Positions 8,459-18,100 of a stretch of DNA of 64,000 bases are shown in pieces; position 1 is the first letter of the stretch, and each line of letters begins with the position of its first letter. A program made the position numbers and the translations under genes. The notes beneath the pieces were generated by a model. The model did not search any database. It was not told the origin of the DNA and saw nothing but the letters and a program-made list of their open reading frames with translations. The DNA is from Lentibacillus amyloliquefaciens (GTDB lineage Bacteria > Bacillota > Bacilli > Bacillales > Amphibacillaceae): contig NZ_CP013862.1 in assembly GCF_001307805.1 (NCBI RefSeq), positions 248,001 through 312,000 on the forward strand, written 5' to 3'.

Positions 8459-9076
8459 TTACCCCATTGAGATCTTATAAAGAGGAGTGAGCTTTTCAAA
8501 AGTCGTTTTTGCTTCTTCTATAAACTCTTGACCATCCTGCAGAATTGAATCATTCGGGTGAAAATGCCTTCCGATTAGAAATTCAGCTTTTTTAACATCT
8601 TTAAAACGTGTCAATGCTTTTTCCAGACCGATTTCAGAAAGTGAGGTTGCATCTTTTTTAGTATGGTCAAGTGAAATGACATAATGTGCAGGAATCGATT
8701 CCTGGATATCATCCATATGATTTAGAAATGAGTCGGCGATTGCAGATTTGTCCGGCAGTTCATAAATAAACGCTAGCCACATGAATAAGTGGTCGTCGAA
8801 CAAGCCAATTTGAAAATGCGGGTGTTTCTTGTAACCGCGTTTATTATGACAGAAAGCCATCCATGTGTCATTTGGCGGATTTTTCGTCCGTCTGGCATGC
8901 TGTGCAATATGTACGTGCATATCGTTTCCAGTTAGATCTGAGAGGCTCTCTGAAAGTTCATCACCGATTGCTTTAAACTTTGGCTGGATATTCCTCCTGA
9001 TAGCCTCCATACGCGCCTCAAGCCCATCAATGGTTAATGTATTGAAGTCCTTTTCAGTAAATCCATTAAAACTCAT
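8459..9076 (-). CDS. yktB: UPF0637 (DUF1054) family protein YktB
   Basis: The 205-residue soluble protein has the typical opening SFNGFTEKDFNTL and conserved blocks GNDMHVHIAQHARRTKNPP, TWMAFCHNKRGYKKHPHFQIG and FMWLAFIYELP. A structure is known for the family but no established activity. Two in-frame ATGs exist. The one at 9076 is chosen because AAAGGA at 9090-9085 gives 8 bases of spacing; for the ATG at 9085 the same site would touch the start codon. A possible promoter TTGACT (9151-9146) / AATAAT (9128-9123) lies upstream. The 9077-9391 gap is otherwise AT-rich with no visible gene. Confidence 0.85.
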   Translation of the reverse strand: MSFNGFTEKDFNTLTIDGLEARMEAIRRNIQPKFKAIGDELSESLSDLTGNDMHVHIAQHARRTKNPPNDTWMAFCHNKRGYKKHPHFQIGLFDDHLFMWLAFIYELPDKSAIADSFLNHMDDIQESIPAHYVISLDHTKKDATSLSEIGLEKALTRFKDVKKAEFLIGRHFHPNDSILQDGQEFIEEAKTTFEKLTPLYKISMG

Positions 9077-9391
9077 ATAGCTCATCCTTTCAGCTTTTCC
9101 ATCGCGTTAGATTATAATTATTATTATTAAGTAAATAAACTGTCCAGTCAAGTTATATCTATTAAGATTTACTCCCAGAAAGGAATTTTGATTTTGCAAA
9201 CTGTTAAACGATTTGGTTTGAGGACTATTTCTGCAACTAAAATGTTTAAAAATTAAAAATAAAGGGTATCAGTTAACTAATGATTCAATAAGTTATTTTC
9301 AAAAAATAAATTGGTTATTCTCAGGTTGTTGAACAATTATCATTGGCGAAGCATACAAATAATATAAGATATATGAAAGGTTGTGGGTGAG

Positions 9392-9601
9392 ATGAAATAT
9401 GTCATAGAAGATTTGCGTAAAAAACAAAAACAAGAACGTTTGCCTGTGATCCGTATTGAAATCGATTATGAATTAATGACATTATATGATGCTATACAAG
9501 CAAATGATAAAGTTGAAATAATTAAGTCGAAAGAACGGCTGAAGCTACTGCGCGCACGTCTTTTGGAATTGGAGCATGAGCATGGTGCCGAAACAGGCTA
9601 A
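9392..9601 (+). CDS. Small conserved hypothetical protein (YkzI position)
   Basis: The 69-residue charged protein MKYVIEDLRKKQKQERLP... has a predicted amphipathic helix (VEIIKSKERLKLLRARLLELEHEHG), no signal peptide and no membrane segment. It sits between yktB and yktC, where B. subtilis has the small gene ykzI; homology is by position and size only. The start is unsure: ATG at 9392 has GGTGAG directly against it and AAAGG 12 bases away, while an in-frame GTG at 9383 would be too close to AAAGG. Function unknown. Confidence 0.55.
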   Translation: MKYVIEDLRKKQKQERLPVIRIEIDYELMTLYDAIQANDKVEIIKSKERLKLLRARLLELEHEHGAETG

Positions 9602-9793
9602 TCCGAATTCGGGCCATGCTTTCTTTATCATGGTGGTGTGTGCTGTATAGTTACATACATTCACCTCGTTCATCTCGTAGGCTGGTTTAAACTGACCTGC
9701 CTGCTGTGTTTCCAGGAGGGAGAAATGCGCAAATATGAAAGTTGCCGTCCAATTTGATATGATAGTGTTAAATGAAATATTGGAGGCTTTCCG

Positions 9794-10603
9794 ATGAATC
9801 AGGAACAACGACAGGCAATTTACCAGCAAGCCAAAGACTGGGTTCTTGAGGCAGGTAAAACAATCAGATTTAAAATAAACGATCCATTGACAATCAGTAC
9901 AAAATCCAACCCGAATGACCTTGTCACAACGATGGATCGTGATACGGAGTATTTTTTTACATCGAACATAAAACAAACATATCCTGATCACGCTATTGTT
10001 AGTGAAGAGGGCTATGGAGATGAACTGGAATCTCTTGATGGCACTGTATGGATAATTGACCCGATTGACGGGACGATGAATTTTGTTCATCAGAAAAGAA
10101 ATTTTGCGATATCCGTTGGTGTTTACCAGGACGGAATTGGTGAAATAGGATTGATTTATGATGTTATGGCTGATGTGTTATTCAGCGCCAAGCGGGGAGA
10201 AGGGGCTTTTAAAAATGAATCGCCACTGCCTCAGCTGTCTGAGAACAAAAGTTTTTACGAATCGATTTTGGGACTGAACCATTTTTGGCTTTGTGATAAT
10301 CGTCTTGTTGATGAAAAGGTGATGCAAAGCTTGGTCAAGACAGTCAGAGGGACAAGAACCTATGGATCTGCAGCCCTGGAATTTGCGGGTGTTGCAGAAG
10401 GGATTATTGATGGTTATATGACAATGGATTTGGCGCCATGGGATATTGCAGCAGGAATTGTGATTGTGAATGAAACCGGAGGAAAAACGACAAACGCGTT
10501 TGGTGAACCGATTAATATGTTGCAACAAAATTCTGTCATGACTTGTAATCCTGTTATTTATGAACAATTAATAGAGGAATATACAAAAAAAGGAAGAAAG
10601 TGA
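9794..10603 (+). CDS. yktC: Inositol monophosphatase family protein YktC
   Basis: This is a Mg2+-dependent, Li+-sensitive sugar/inositol phosphatase of the IMPase fold. Metal ligands are visible in VSEEGYG (first Glu pair), IIDPIDGTMNFVH (the DPIDGT motif) and LAPWDIAAGIVIVNETGG (the WDxAAG motif). At 269 residues it is full length. The true substrate is unproven; B. subtilis YktC dephosphorylates inositol phosphate and related compounds. TTGGAGG precedes ATG 9794. A convergent terminator shared with ylaF includes its last codons. Confidence 0.9.
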   Translation: MNQEQRQAIYQQAKDWVLEAGKTIRFKINDPLTISTKSNPNDLVTTMDRDTEYFFTSNIKQTYPDHAIVSEEGYGDELESLDGTVWIIDPIDGTMNFVHQKRNFAISVGVYQDGIGEIGLIYDVMADVLFSAKRGEGAFKNESPLPQLSENKSFYESILGLNHFWLCDNRLVDEKVMQSLVKTVRGTRTYGSAALEFAGVAEGIIDGYMTMDLAPWDIAAGIVIVNETGGKTTNAFGEPINMLQQNSVMTCNPVIYEQLIEEYTKKGRK

Positions 10604-10625
10604 CAACCGAAATAGTGTCACTTTC
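10597..10625. terminator. Bidirectional terminator overlapping the ends of yktC and ylaF
   Basis: A perfect 10-bp stem, GAAAGTGACA/TGTCACTTTC, has a 9-base loop. The left arm contains the yktC stop codon and the right arm the ylaF stop codon. Confidence 0.8.
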
Positions 10626-10788
10626 TTTTGCGTTTCAAGTAAATTCCAAGTCCCATAAAAGCAAAACCGAGTATGATAAACAATAGAACCAGCCATATGT
10701 TTCGGAATGCAATGGCGATGCCTGTAAAAACAAACATAAAAATAACCAGGGACGCTAATAGAAGCATAGGTATATCAAGTTTTTTCAT
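10618..10788 (-). CDS. ylaF: Small two-helix membrane protein, YlaF (DUF5325) family
   Basis: The 56-residue ORF MKKLDIPMLLLASLVIFMF... has two hydrophobic helices (about residues 8-28 and 31-50) and a basic tail (KRKRK), matching the size and layout of YlaF. GAGGTG stands 8 bases before the ATG. It is reversed relative to its neighbours, and the typA gene that usually lies between ylaF and ylaH is absent. Function unknown. Confidence 0.7.
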   Translation of the reverse strand: MKKLDIPMLLLASLVIFMFVFTGIAIAFRNIWLVLLFIILGFAFMGLGIYLKRKRK

Positions 10789-10953
10789 ATAAATGCACCT
10801 CGATTTCCATGAACTAGTATATACTAAATAAAATGATTGTTCAAAAGTTTCCCGAGTTTTTAATGGCGTGCTTGAATAAGATTTAGTATGATGGGTGAAG
10901 GAATGAATTTCGAACTGGTGAATTTTTATGTAAAGGGATAATGGAGGATATTG

Positions 10954-11259
10954 ATGGAAACAAGTTTCAGTTTTGTTTATGAACTGGTTATAAATTACCG
11001 GGACAGTATAAATGTTTTCTGGACATTTTATGTTGTCAATCTGGTTCTGGCAACCATTGCTTATAAACTTGGATTTGCCAAGGAACTGCCTGTTTTAAAA
11101 TCAGTCATTGTTTATATCATGCTTGCCGTTGGGATGCTGATATTGAATCTTTTCAGTATCGTAGGCTATCCAATCACCGACAGTTTAATTGTGATTTGTC
11201 TTGTTTTGGGCATATACCGCCTCAGGCTTCACCGACAGCGCAAGTCACAACATGCATAA
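10954..11259 (+). CDS. ylaH: YlaH-like membrane protein
   Basis: The 101-residue protein has three hydrophobic segments (WTFYVVNLVLATIAYKLG, VIVYIMLAVGMLILNLF and LIVICLVLGIYRL) and a basic C-terminus, the pattern of the YlaH-like family. The ATG at 10954 is used: GGAGG at 10943-10947 fits it better than the TTG just before. Function unknown. It ends in a bidirectional terminator facing ylaI. Confidence 0.8.
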   Translation: METSFSFVYELVINYRDSINVFWTFYVVNLVLATIAYKLGFAKELPVLKSVIVYIMLAVGMLILNLFSIVGYPITDSLIVICLVLGIYRLRLHRQRKSQHA

Positions 11260-11285
11260 AAAACTCCCGGGCAGGGAGTTTTTTT
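11258..11285. terminator. Bidirectional terminator between ylaH and ylaI
   Basis: AAACTCCC pairs with GGGAGTTT around GGGCA, with an A-run before and a T-run after. Confidence 0.85.
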
Positions 11286-11295
11286 AAGAGGTTGT

Positions 11296-11499
11296 TTAAA
11301 TTAAATCGCGTTTCTTTTTTTTCGTATCATACAACTGGAAACTGCCTGTGGCATGCCTTTTTCTTGTATTACTATCAATGCGTTCATAGCATTCCCGGCA
11401 TAAATACATGCGAATTCTGCGATTCCTGAGCCGCTTAGCATGCAATGAATCATCTTCTAGCTCGTCTACCTCGTCACATAGTGCACATTGTACTTTCAT
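11296..11499 (-). CDS. ylaI: YlaI family small zinc-ribbon protein (DUF2197)
   Basis: The 67-residue protein has two CxxC pairs, VQCALCDEV and YLCRECYER, expected to bind one zinc ion, and a basic C-terminus. ATG 11499 is chosen over the in-frame GTG at 11508 because GAGGTG is 7 bases from the former and overlaps the latter. Function unknown; the family is restricted to Bacillales and lies in this gene order. Confidence 0.8.
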   Translation of the reverse strand: MKVQCALCDEVDELEDDSLHAKRLRNRRIRMYLCRECYERIDSNTRKRHATGSFQLYDTKKKKRDLI

Positions 11500-11631
11500 T
11501 ATTTTCACCTCAAAATATAGGCTTACTTAATTACTATAACATGCGAGAAATTTGTTTGAAAGTATGTGTTTAGTTGAAACATAACAGGGAAAAGGTTAAT
11601 ACAATTATCATTAGTCGGAAAGGACGATTCG

Positions 11632-11940
11632 ATGAAAAAACGTTATATGGCTTCAGCAGCCGGAGCAGTAGGTGCAGGTATTGCAGGCTATTTTCTGAGA
11701 AACGGACAGAGTCGGGAAAAAGTTAAAGTACAACTAAAAACTGCTGCAGACAAAATAAAGAATGGAAAAAATGAAAAAGACGCTGAGTCGACATTGGAAG
11801 ATGCAGGTGCGCCGGATCAGACGAGAAGCAAAGATGCGGCGCAAATGGAAAATTCCAAAATGGTGTCAGAAGGATCTCAGTTTGGCGTCAACTATTATAA
11901 CGAAGTGAAAGAAGAGAAAAACGAAAAAATGAATAACTAA
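11632..11940 (+). CDS. Hypothetical protein with N-terminal glycine-zipper membrane segment
   Basis: I do not recognise the family. The 102-residue product starts with a short Ala/Gly-rich hydrophobic helix (AAGAVGAGIAGYFLRNG) and continues with a highly charged Lys/Glu-rich soluble region, the style of YtxH-like or other small stress proteins. GGAAAGGACG lies before the ATG. It is a single-gene unit between ylaI and ylaJ with a bidirectional terminator after it. It lies where phoH (ylaK) and neighbours might be expected, but it does not resemble them. Confidence 0.6.
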   Translation: MKKRYMASAAGAVGAGIAGYFLRNGQSREKVKVQLKTAADKIKNGKNEKDAESTLEDAGAPDQTRSKDAAQMENSKMVSEGSQFGVNYYNEVKEEKNEKMNN

Positions 11941-11953
11941 ACGCAAATATAAA

Positions 11954-11985
11954 AGGTGCTCTCCTAACAATACGGGAGAGCACCC
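11954..11985. terminator. Bidirectional terminator before ylaJ
   Basis: GGTGCTCTCC pairs with GGGAGAGCACC around a 9-base loop. On the minus strand it is followed by TTTTAT. Confidence 0.8.
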
Positions 11986-12002
11986 TCAGTTTGAACCTTT
12001 AA

Positions 12003-12605
12003 TTATTCTTGATTATGCTCATTGGACTGTTCTTCTTCGATATCATCCAATTCCTGTTCTTCATCTTGTGGGATAGATTCTTTGTTTTGATCGCCTTCTT
12101 TTGGCCGGTCTTCATTAATTGGGAAGTCAGGCATATATCTGCCAACGATTGCTGAGAGCTCATCGACTACCCCCTGCACAGGATATCCTTGAGCCATTTT
12201 ATTACCCATTGACCGTATTCTTTCCACAACATCGCCGTCAGCTACAACAACGGCTGTTTTACCATAAGGGTCTTTTTGTAATGCTTCAAGCACTGTATAT
12301 TTGATGGTACCAACCCGTGACCGGTCCAGGTTCTGATCGACATCGATCCCGACAACTGCATAAGGTCCCGCAACAGCTGATGTTGCATTCTCCACATTAG
12401 GGACATCGTTTGCAACATTGGATAAGTGTGCCGCAATCTCAGTATTGGTTAAACGTTGTTGTTCAACAGGATCGGAATCTTTAACCTGAACAAAACGGCC
12501 GTTATCTTCTGTTTCTTCCGGAAGTGATTGTTCATTATCATTTTGCTGGCAGCCAATTAAGAGTGTAATACTTAAGACAGACAGTATTCCTAAGCGTAAC
12601 AGCAT
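12003..12605 (-). CDS. ylaJ: Sporulation lipoprotein, YhcN/YlaJ family
   Basis: The 200-residue lipoprotein has a signal peptide with lipobox LIGC (Cys19), a short Asn/Glu-rich linker and the YhcN/YlaJ domain (ADGDVVERIRSMGNKMAQGYPV region, DVDQNLDRSRVGTIK), ending in an acidic Glu/Gln/Asp tail. Family members are made in sporulation and found in the spore inner membrane or cortex region, with roles in germination reported for some. A good GAGGA site precedes the ATG. Confidence 0.85.
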   Translation of the reverse strand: MLLRLGILSVLSITLLIGCQQNDNEQSLPEETEDNGRFVQVKDSDPVEQQRLTNTEIAAHLSNVANDVPNVENATSAVAGPYAVVGIDVDQNLDRSRVGTIKYTVLEALQKDPYGKTAVVVADGDVVERIRSMGNKMAQGYPVQGVVDELSAIVGRYMPDFPINEDRPKEGDQNKESIPQDEEQELDDIEEEQSNEHNQE

Positions 12606-12676
12606 GTCTATTCCTCCTTGTTTTGAACGTGAAAGGGACTGTCTGATTAGTTTGCTTTAACACGGGCAAATTATAC

Positions 12677-12726
12677 AAAAAAGGCCGGCTCCAAAAGTCA
12701 CTCAAAAGTGAGCTTTTGGATCGGTC
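12677..12726 (-). terminator. Terminator of ylaL
   Basis: On the minus strand a long stem (CCGATCCAAAAG paired with CTTTTGGAGCCGG, with CTCAC/AGTGA inside) ends in TTTTTT. It lies about 80 bases after the ylaL stop. Confidence 0.75.
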
Positions 12727-12807
12727 CATTGGTTTTATGCTGTTATCTATGTTTTTGAACTAAAAAATGTTGCGTATTAAAGAAACGACTTTTAAAAACT
12801 TTCTCCA

Positions 12808-13296
12808 CTAATCGATAATAATTTTTTTGATGCTTTTTATAGGGTTGTCCCGGTTGGAGCCATCATTGTAAAATAAATGAACGGGACCATCTTCTTTCAA
12901 TGGCTTGCCATCCAGAGCAAACAGCAAGAGGCTGTTTTCAAGTGTTTTTAGCGGGATGGTCTCTTCGCCATTTGCTGTTTCCAGGATGGCGTTTTGGGCA
13001 TCTTCTTTAACGCTCGTATTGGTTAAAAATTCTTTTATCGGCATAACATATGAGTTTTCGAGGAACTTTTTTCCTTCTGCCTTGGTGATATTTTTGTTCA
13101 CAGACTGCTTTTGTTTCTCGGTATTCACTGCCCTGTCCCACCGTTCGGAAGCTTTTTTGACTTCATCTTCTTCGTCCACTTTTTGGCTTTTGGCGTTAAA
13201 AGCCTCTTCAAGCAAGATTTTTCGCTTATCAAAGATCCACACAGTAGGGTCTAAGGTTATGGCATATGCAACTTTGCCGGTAATTGGTAAAATCAA
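12808..13296 (-). CDS. ylaL: YlaL-like protein of unknown function
   Basis: The 162-residue protein begins with ILPITGKVAYAITLDPTVWIFD, an arrangement I associate with B. subtilis YlaL, in the matching chromosomal place before ylaN. It is soluble, with no signal peptide, a charged helical centre and a mixed alpha/beta C-terminus. It starts at TTG 13296, with GAGGTG 8 bases upstream. Function unknown. Confidence 0.65.
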   Translation of the reverse strand: MILPITGKVAYAITLDPTVWIFDKRKILLEEAFNAKSQKVDEEDEVKKASERWDRAVNTEKQKQSVNKNITKAEGKKFLENSYVMPIKEFLTNTSVKEDAQNAILETANGEETIPLKTLENSLLLFALDGKPLKEDGPVHLFYNDGSNRDNPIKSIKKIIID

Positions 13297-13451
13297 GCGT
13301 TATCACCTCAAAAAATATGTATTCCAAGTAATGATAGCAGATAGAGGATTTTTTTTCATTTAATAGTGCCGATGTGCTGAATTTCATTTGCAATTTTATC
13401 GTACAAACGATAAGATAAAATACAAGGAAGTGTTTTAATGGAGGGATAATT

Positions 13452-13736
13452 TTGATTTCAGAGGTGACTGAAACCCATCGCGAAAAGGCTTATGCCCTTC
13501 TAAAGGCTGATGCTGCCAGAATACGCAAACTTATAGAAGTGCAGATAGATAATTTGACAATGCCGCAATGCCCTCTATATGAGGAAGTTCTCGATACACA
13601 AATGTTTGGTCTCTCAAGAGAGATTGATTTTGCTGTACGTTTAAATTTGATTGATGAGGATGAAGGTAAAGCGCTTCTCGAAAATTTAGAAAGGCAGCTC
13701 TCTAAATTGCATGAGGCATCACAGAATTCTGTGTAA
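13452..13736 (+). CDS. ylaN: YlaN family protein (UPF0358), iron-homeostasis factor
   Basis: The 94-residue helical protein is of the YlaN/UPF0358 family: [21 protein letters not shown], then [42 protein letters not shown]. Family members are important under iron limitation and have been reported to interact with Fur. TTG at 13452 is the start, with GGAGGG 7 bases upstream. Monocistronic, with a terminator before ftsW. Confidence 0.9.
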   Translation: MISEVTETHREKAYALLKADAARIRKLIEVQIDNLTMPQCPLYEEVLDTQMFGLSREIDFAVRLNLIDEDEGKALLENLERQLSKLHEASQNSV

Positions 13737-13754
13737 AAATTTGTTTGATGCAAT

Positions 13755-13793
13755 AAAAACTTTGCCTGATTGGACAGCGGCAAGGTTTTTTTA
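13755..13793 (+). terminator. Terminator of ylaN
   Basis: AAAAACTTTGCC pairs with GGCAAGGTTTTT and is followed by TTTATTT. Confidence 0.8.
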
Positions 13794-13923
13794 TTTAATC
13801 GCTGCACTATTTGATGTGGCAGATGATTGAGTTAATGTGATATACTATTTAAAATATATGTTATCCTCAATGCAAATCTGTTTTCATCTGCTTCTATGAT
13901 TACATACTTTGGGGAGAAGTGGA

Positions 13924-15134
13924 ATGATTAAGAAAATTAAAGATTATGATTTTACGCTAATGATAACACCAGTGCTTTTAACAGCGTTTGGAATTGTCAT
14001 GATCTATAGTGCAAGCATGGTCTTAGCTGTAGTGGAAGGGCATGAAAGCACTTATTATCTGATGCGGCAGATTCAATGGTTTATTTTGGCAATTGCAGGG
14101 TTTGTCCTGACGAGCATCTTTCCGTATAAGTATTACCAGAAAATGATCAAGGTGATCATTGTCATTGTGGTTGTTATGCTGGGATTGGTGCTTGTGTTTG
14201 GCACCAGTGTTAATAATGCCAAGTCATGGTTCGATTTTGGGCCAATCAGTCTTCAGCCGGCTGAATTTGCTAAATTGGGTTTAATTATCTACCTTGCTTC
14301 TGTTTATTCAAAAAAACAAGCCTATATTAACGAGTTTAATAGAGGTGTATTGCCTCCATTAATATTGACTGCCGTCATCTTGGCCTTAATCGTTCAGCAG
14401 CCTGATATCGGGACAGCGGCAATTATCTTTTTGATTGCTTGTTCTGTCATATTCAGTTCCGGTGCGCGTTTTAAACACTTGATTATTCTCATACTGGTTG
14501 GGCTCACCCTGGTTGCATTCGCAATCCCCAGTATGGTTACTGATGAACGTATCAGCAGATTTGCAGGGGCTTACCAGCCATTTGAAGATCCGGATGATGA
14601 TGGCTATCATTTAATCCAATCTTATCTGGCGATTGGAAATGGGGGCTTATCCGGGGAAGGTCTGGGCCAAAGCGTACAGAAACTGGGTTTTCTTCTGGAG
14701 CCGCATACGGATTTTATCATGGCTGTTATTGCTGAAGAGCTTGGATTTATCGGCGTGGTTATTGTCGTCGGGATGTTATCGGTCATTGTTTTACGCGGAT
14801 TGTTTATAGCCAGAAAATGCTCCGATAGTTTTGGGGCATTGCTTGCAATTGGCATATCATCAATGGTCGGAATTCAGGCATTCATTAATTTGGGTGCCAT
14901 CAGCGGTTTGCTTCCCATAACAGGTGTCCCGCAGTTACCCCTTTGGTCAGTTACGGCGGGTCCTCGCTATTGGTTATGATGATAGCTATGGGGATCATGA
15001 ATAATATTGCAAAGTCTGTTAAACAGAACGAGCAAGAACCTGAATCAACCGCACAAGATATATCTGAGAACAATACATTTCGCAATCGAGGAGGAAAAAC
15101 ATGGGAGAAAGAAACCAAATCAATAAAATTCTAG
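13924..15134 (+). pseudogene. ftsW: Cell-division SEDS protein FtsW, frameshifted near the C-terminus
   Basis: FtsW is the septal peptidoglycan glycosyltransferase working with PBP2B. Ten membrane helices, the NAKSWFDFGPISLQPAEFAKLG loop and the catalytic-loop PHTDFIMAVIAEELGF identify the family; it lies before pycA as B. subtilis ftsW (ylaO) does. The first frame ends LLPITGVPQLPLWSVTAGPRYWL at 14979. The neighbouring frame picks up at 14943 with VSYGGSSLLVMMIAMGIMNN, the conserved last helix, and a polar tail that overlaps pycA by 34 bases. One lost base near 14941-14944 (CCCCTTTGG) explains both. FtsW is normally essential, so a sequencing indel is likelier than a dead gene. Start ATG 13924 with GGGGAGAAG upstream. 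Confidence 0.85.
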
Positions 15135-18100
15135 TAGCAAATCGCGGAGAAATTGCTATACGTGTTTTTCGTGCATGTACTGAACTTAATATACGCACAG
15201 TCGCTGTTTACTCACAGGAAGATATTGGTTCATACCATCGCTACAAAGCTGACGAAGCATATTTAATCGGCGAGGGAAAAAAACCGATCGACGCTTACTT
15301 GGATATTGAAGGAATCATCGATCTTGCCAAAAGGGTAGACGTTGATGCGATTCATCCAGGGTATGGTTTTCTGTCGGAAAACATTGAATTCGCCCGTCGC
15401 TGTGAAGAAGAGGGAATCATCTTCATTGGCCCGACAAGCGAACATTTAAATATGTTTGGTGACAAAGTGAAAGCAAGAACACAGGCTCTTAATGCTAAAT
15501 TGCCGGTGATTCCGGGAAGTGACGGTCCTGTTTCATCATTGGACGAGGTTAAAGCGTTCGGCAAACAACATGGGTTCCCGATTATCATAAAAGCATCACT
15601 CGGAGGCGGCGGCCGCGGTATGCGGATTGTCCGAAATGAGCAATCGCTTGATGAAGCATTTGACCGGGCTAAATCCGAAGCAAGAGCAGCATTTGGCAGT
15701 GACGAAGTGTATGTTGAAAGATTAATCGAAAACCCTAAACATATTGAAGTTCAAATTATAGGTGACACATACGGCAATACCGTTCATTTACATGAGCGTG
15801 ACTGTTCTGTCCAGCGCCGGCACCAAAAAGTTGTTGAGGCAGCACCGAGTGTTTCACTCCCTGATAAATTAAGGGAAGAAATATGTCAGGCTGCAGTTGA
15901 TCTGATGGATAATGTCGGTTATGTGAATGCCGGCACGGTTGAATTTTTGGTAACAGATAACGATTATTACTTTATTGAGGTTAACCCCCGTGTTCAGGTG
16001 GAACATACCATTACGGAAATGATTACAGGAATCGACATCGTTCAAACACAGATCAAAATTGCTGCAGGTGAAAATATTCATGATGATTCAATAGGCATTC
16101 CACAGCAGGACGGGATTACAACATTGGGCTATGCCATCCAGTCACGGGTGACGACCGAAGACCCGCTTAATAACTTCATGCCGGATACTGGAAAAATCAT
16201 GGCTTACCGGACAGGTGGCGGCTTTGGCGTAAGACTCGATGCAGGTAATGGCTTTCAAGGGGCGGTTATTTCACCGCATTATGATTCCTTGCTCGTTAAA
16301 GTCTCAACATGGGCTCTGTCCTTTGAACAGGCTGCACAAAAAATGGTCAGAAACTTGAAAGAATTCCGGATACGCGGGATTAAGACAAACATTCCATTTT
16401 TGGCAAATGTGATTTCACACCAACAGTTTCTATCCGGAGCGTACAGGACCACATTTATTGATCAGTCACCGGAATTGTTCGTATTTCCGAAACGGAAAGA
16501 CCGCGGAACTAAAATGTTGACTTATATCGGCCATACGACCGTTAACGGTTTTGAAGGATTGCCAAATCGGGAAAAGCCATCATTGATGACACCGCCGATA
16601 CCGGAATTTGACGCGGATTCAAAAATACCTGATGGTACGAAGCAAATTCTTGATGAACACGGACCGGAATATTTGGCAAAATGGCTGAAAGATAATAACA
16701 ATGTGATGCTCACTGATACAACTTTCCGTGACGCGCATCAGTCACTATTGGCAACACGGATCAGAACAAAAGATCTCGTCAATATCGCTGAACCGACTGC
16801 GCGGATGCTGCCGGAGCTATTTTCGGTTGAAATGTGGGGCGGTGCAACATTTGATGTGGCATACCGCTTCCTTAAAGAGAATCCATGGCAGCGCTTGTTG
16901 AAAATGCGTGAGAAAATGCCGAATGTTCTGCTGCAAATGCTCCTGCGTGCGAGCAATGCAGTTGGGTATAAAAACTATCCGGATAATTTGATTGACGAAT
17001 TTGTTGAAAAGAGTGCCACAGCAGGGATTGATGTGTTCCGGGTTTTCGACAGTCTGAATTGGGTTGAGGGTATGAGACCGGCCATTCAATCTGTAAGGAA
17101 GAATAATAAAATTGCAGAAGCAGCGATGTGCTATACAGGCAATATTCTGGATGTCGGCCGTTCAAAATATGATCTCACTTACTACAAAAATCTGGCTAAG
17201 GATCTGGAACAATCAGGTGCGCATATTCTCGGCATCAAAGACATGGCAGGGCTTCTAAAACCTGAAGCTGCCTATCAGCTTATTTCAACTCTGAAAGAAA
17301 CAGTAGATGTGCCTGTTCATTTGCATTCACATGATACGAGCGGTAATGGTATTCTCATGTATTCAAGGGCAATTGAAGCAGGCGTGGATGCAGTCGATGT
17401 GGCAAATGCACCAATGGCCGGCATGACATCTCAGCCAAGTGCCCAGACATTGTATCATGCACTGGAAGGAACAAGCCGCCAGCCTCAGATAGATATTGAT
17501 GCCTATGAACAATTGGGTCACTATTGGCAAGAAATCCGCAATCATTATCAGGATTTCGAAAGCGGCCTAAAAGCACCGCATACTGAAATATACTTCCACG
17601 AGATGCCGGGCGGCCAATACAGCAATTTGCAGCAGCAGGCCAAAGCGGTTGGACTTGAAGAGCGATGGAACGAAGTGAAAACCATGTTCAGACGGGTTAA
17701 TGAAATGTTCGGGGATATCGTTAAAGTAACACCTTCGTCAAAAATTGTTGGTGACATGGCATTGTTCATGGTGCAGAATGATTTAAATGAAGACGATATT
17801 TATGAACGCGGCGAATCGATCGATTTCCCTGAGTCTGTTATTGAATTCGCACAAGGCTTGATTGGACAGCCATATCAAGGTTTTCCAAAAGAATTGCAGC
17901 GGATTATCTTAAAAGGAAAAGAACCGATTGATGTACGTCCGGGTGAATTGCTTGACCCGATTGATTTCACGCAATTGCGCGACTCGCTCTTTAAATCGCT
18001 TGATCGGCAGGTAACGGATTTCGACTTGATTTCTTCTGCACTTTATCCGAAAGTATTCATGGATCATCACAAGTTCCAGGAGACGTACGGAGATGTATCG

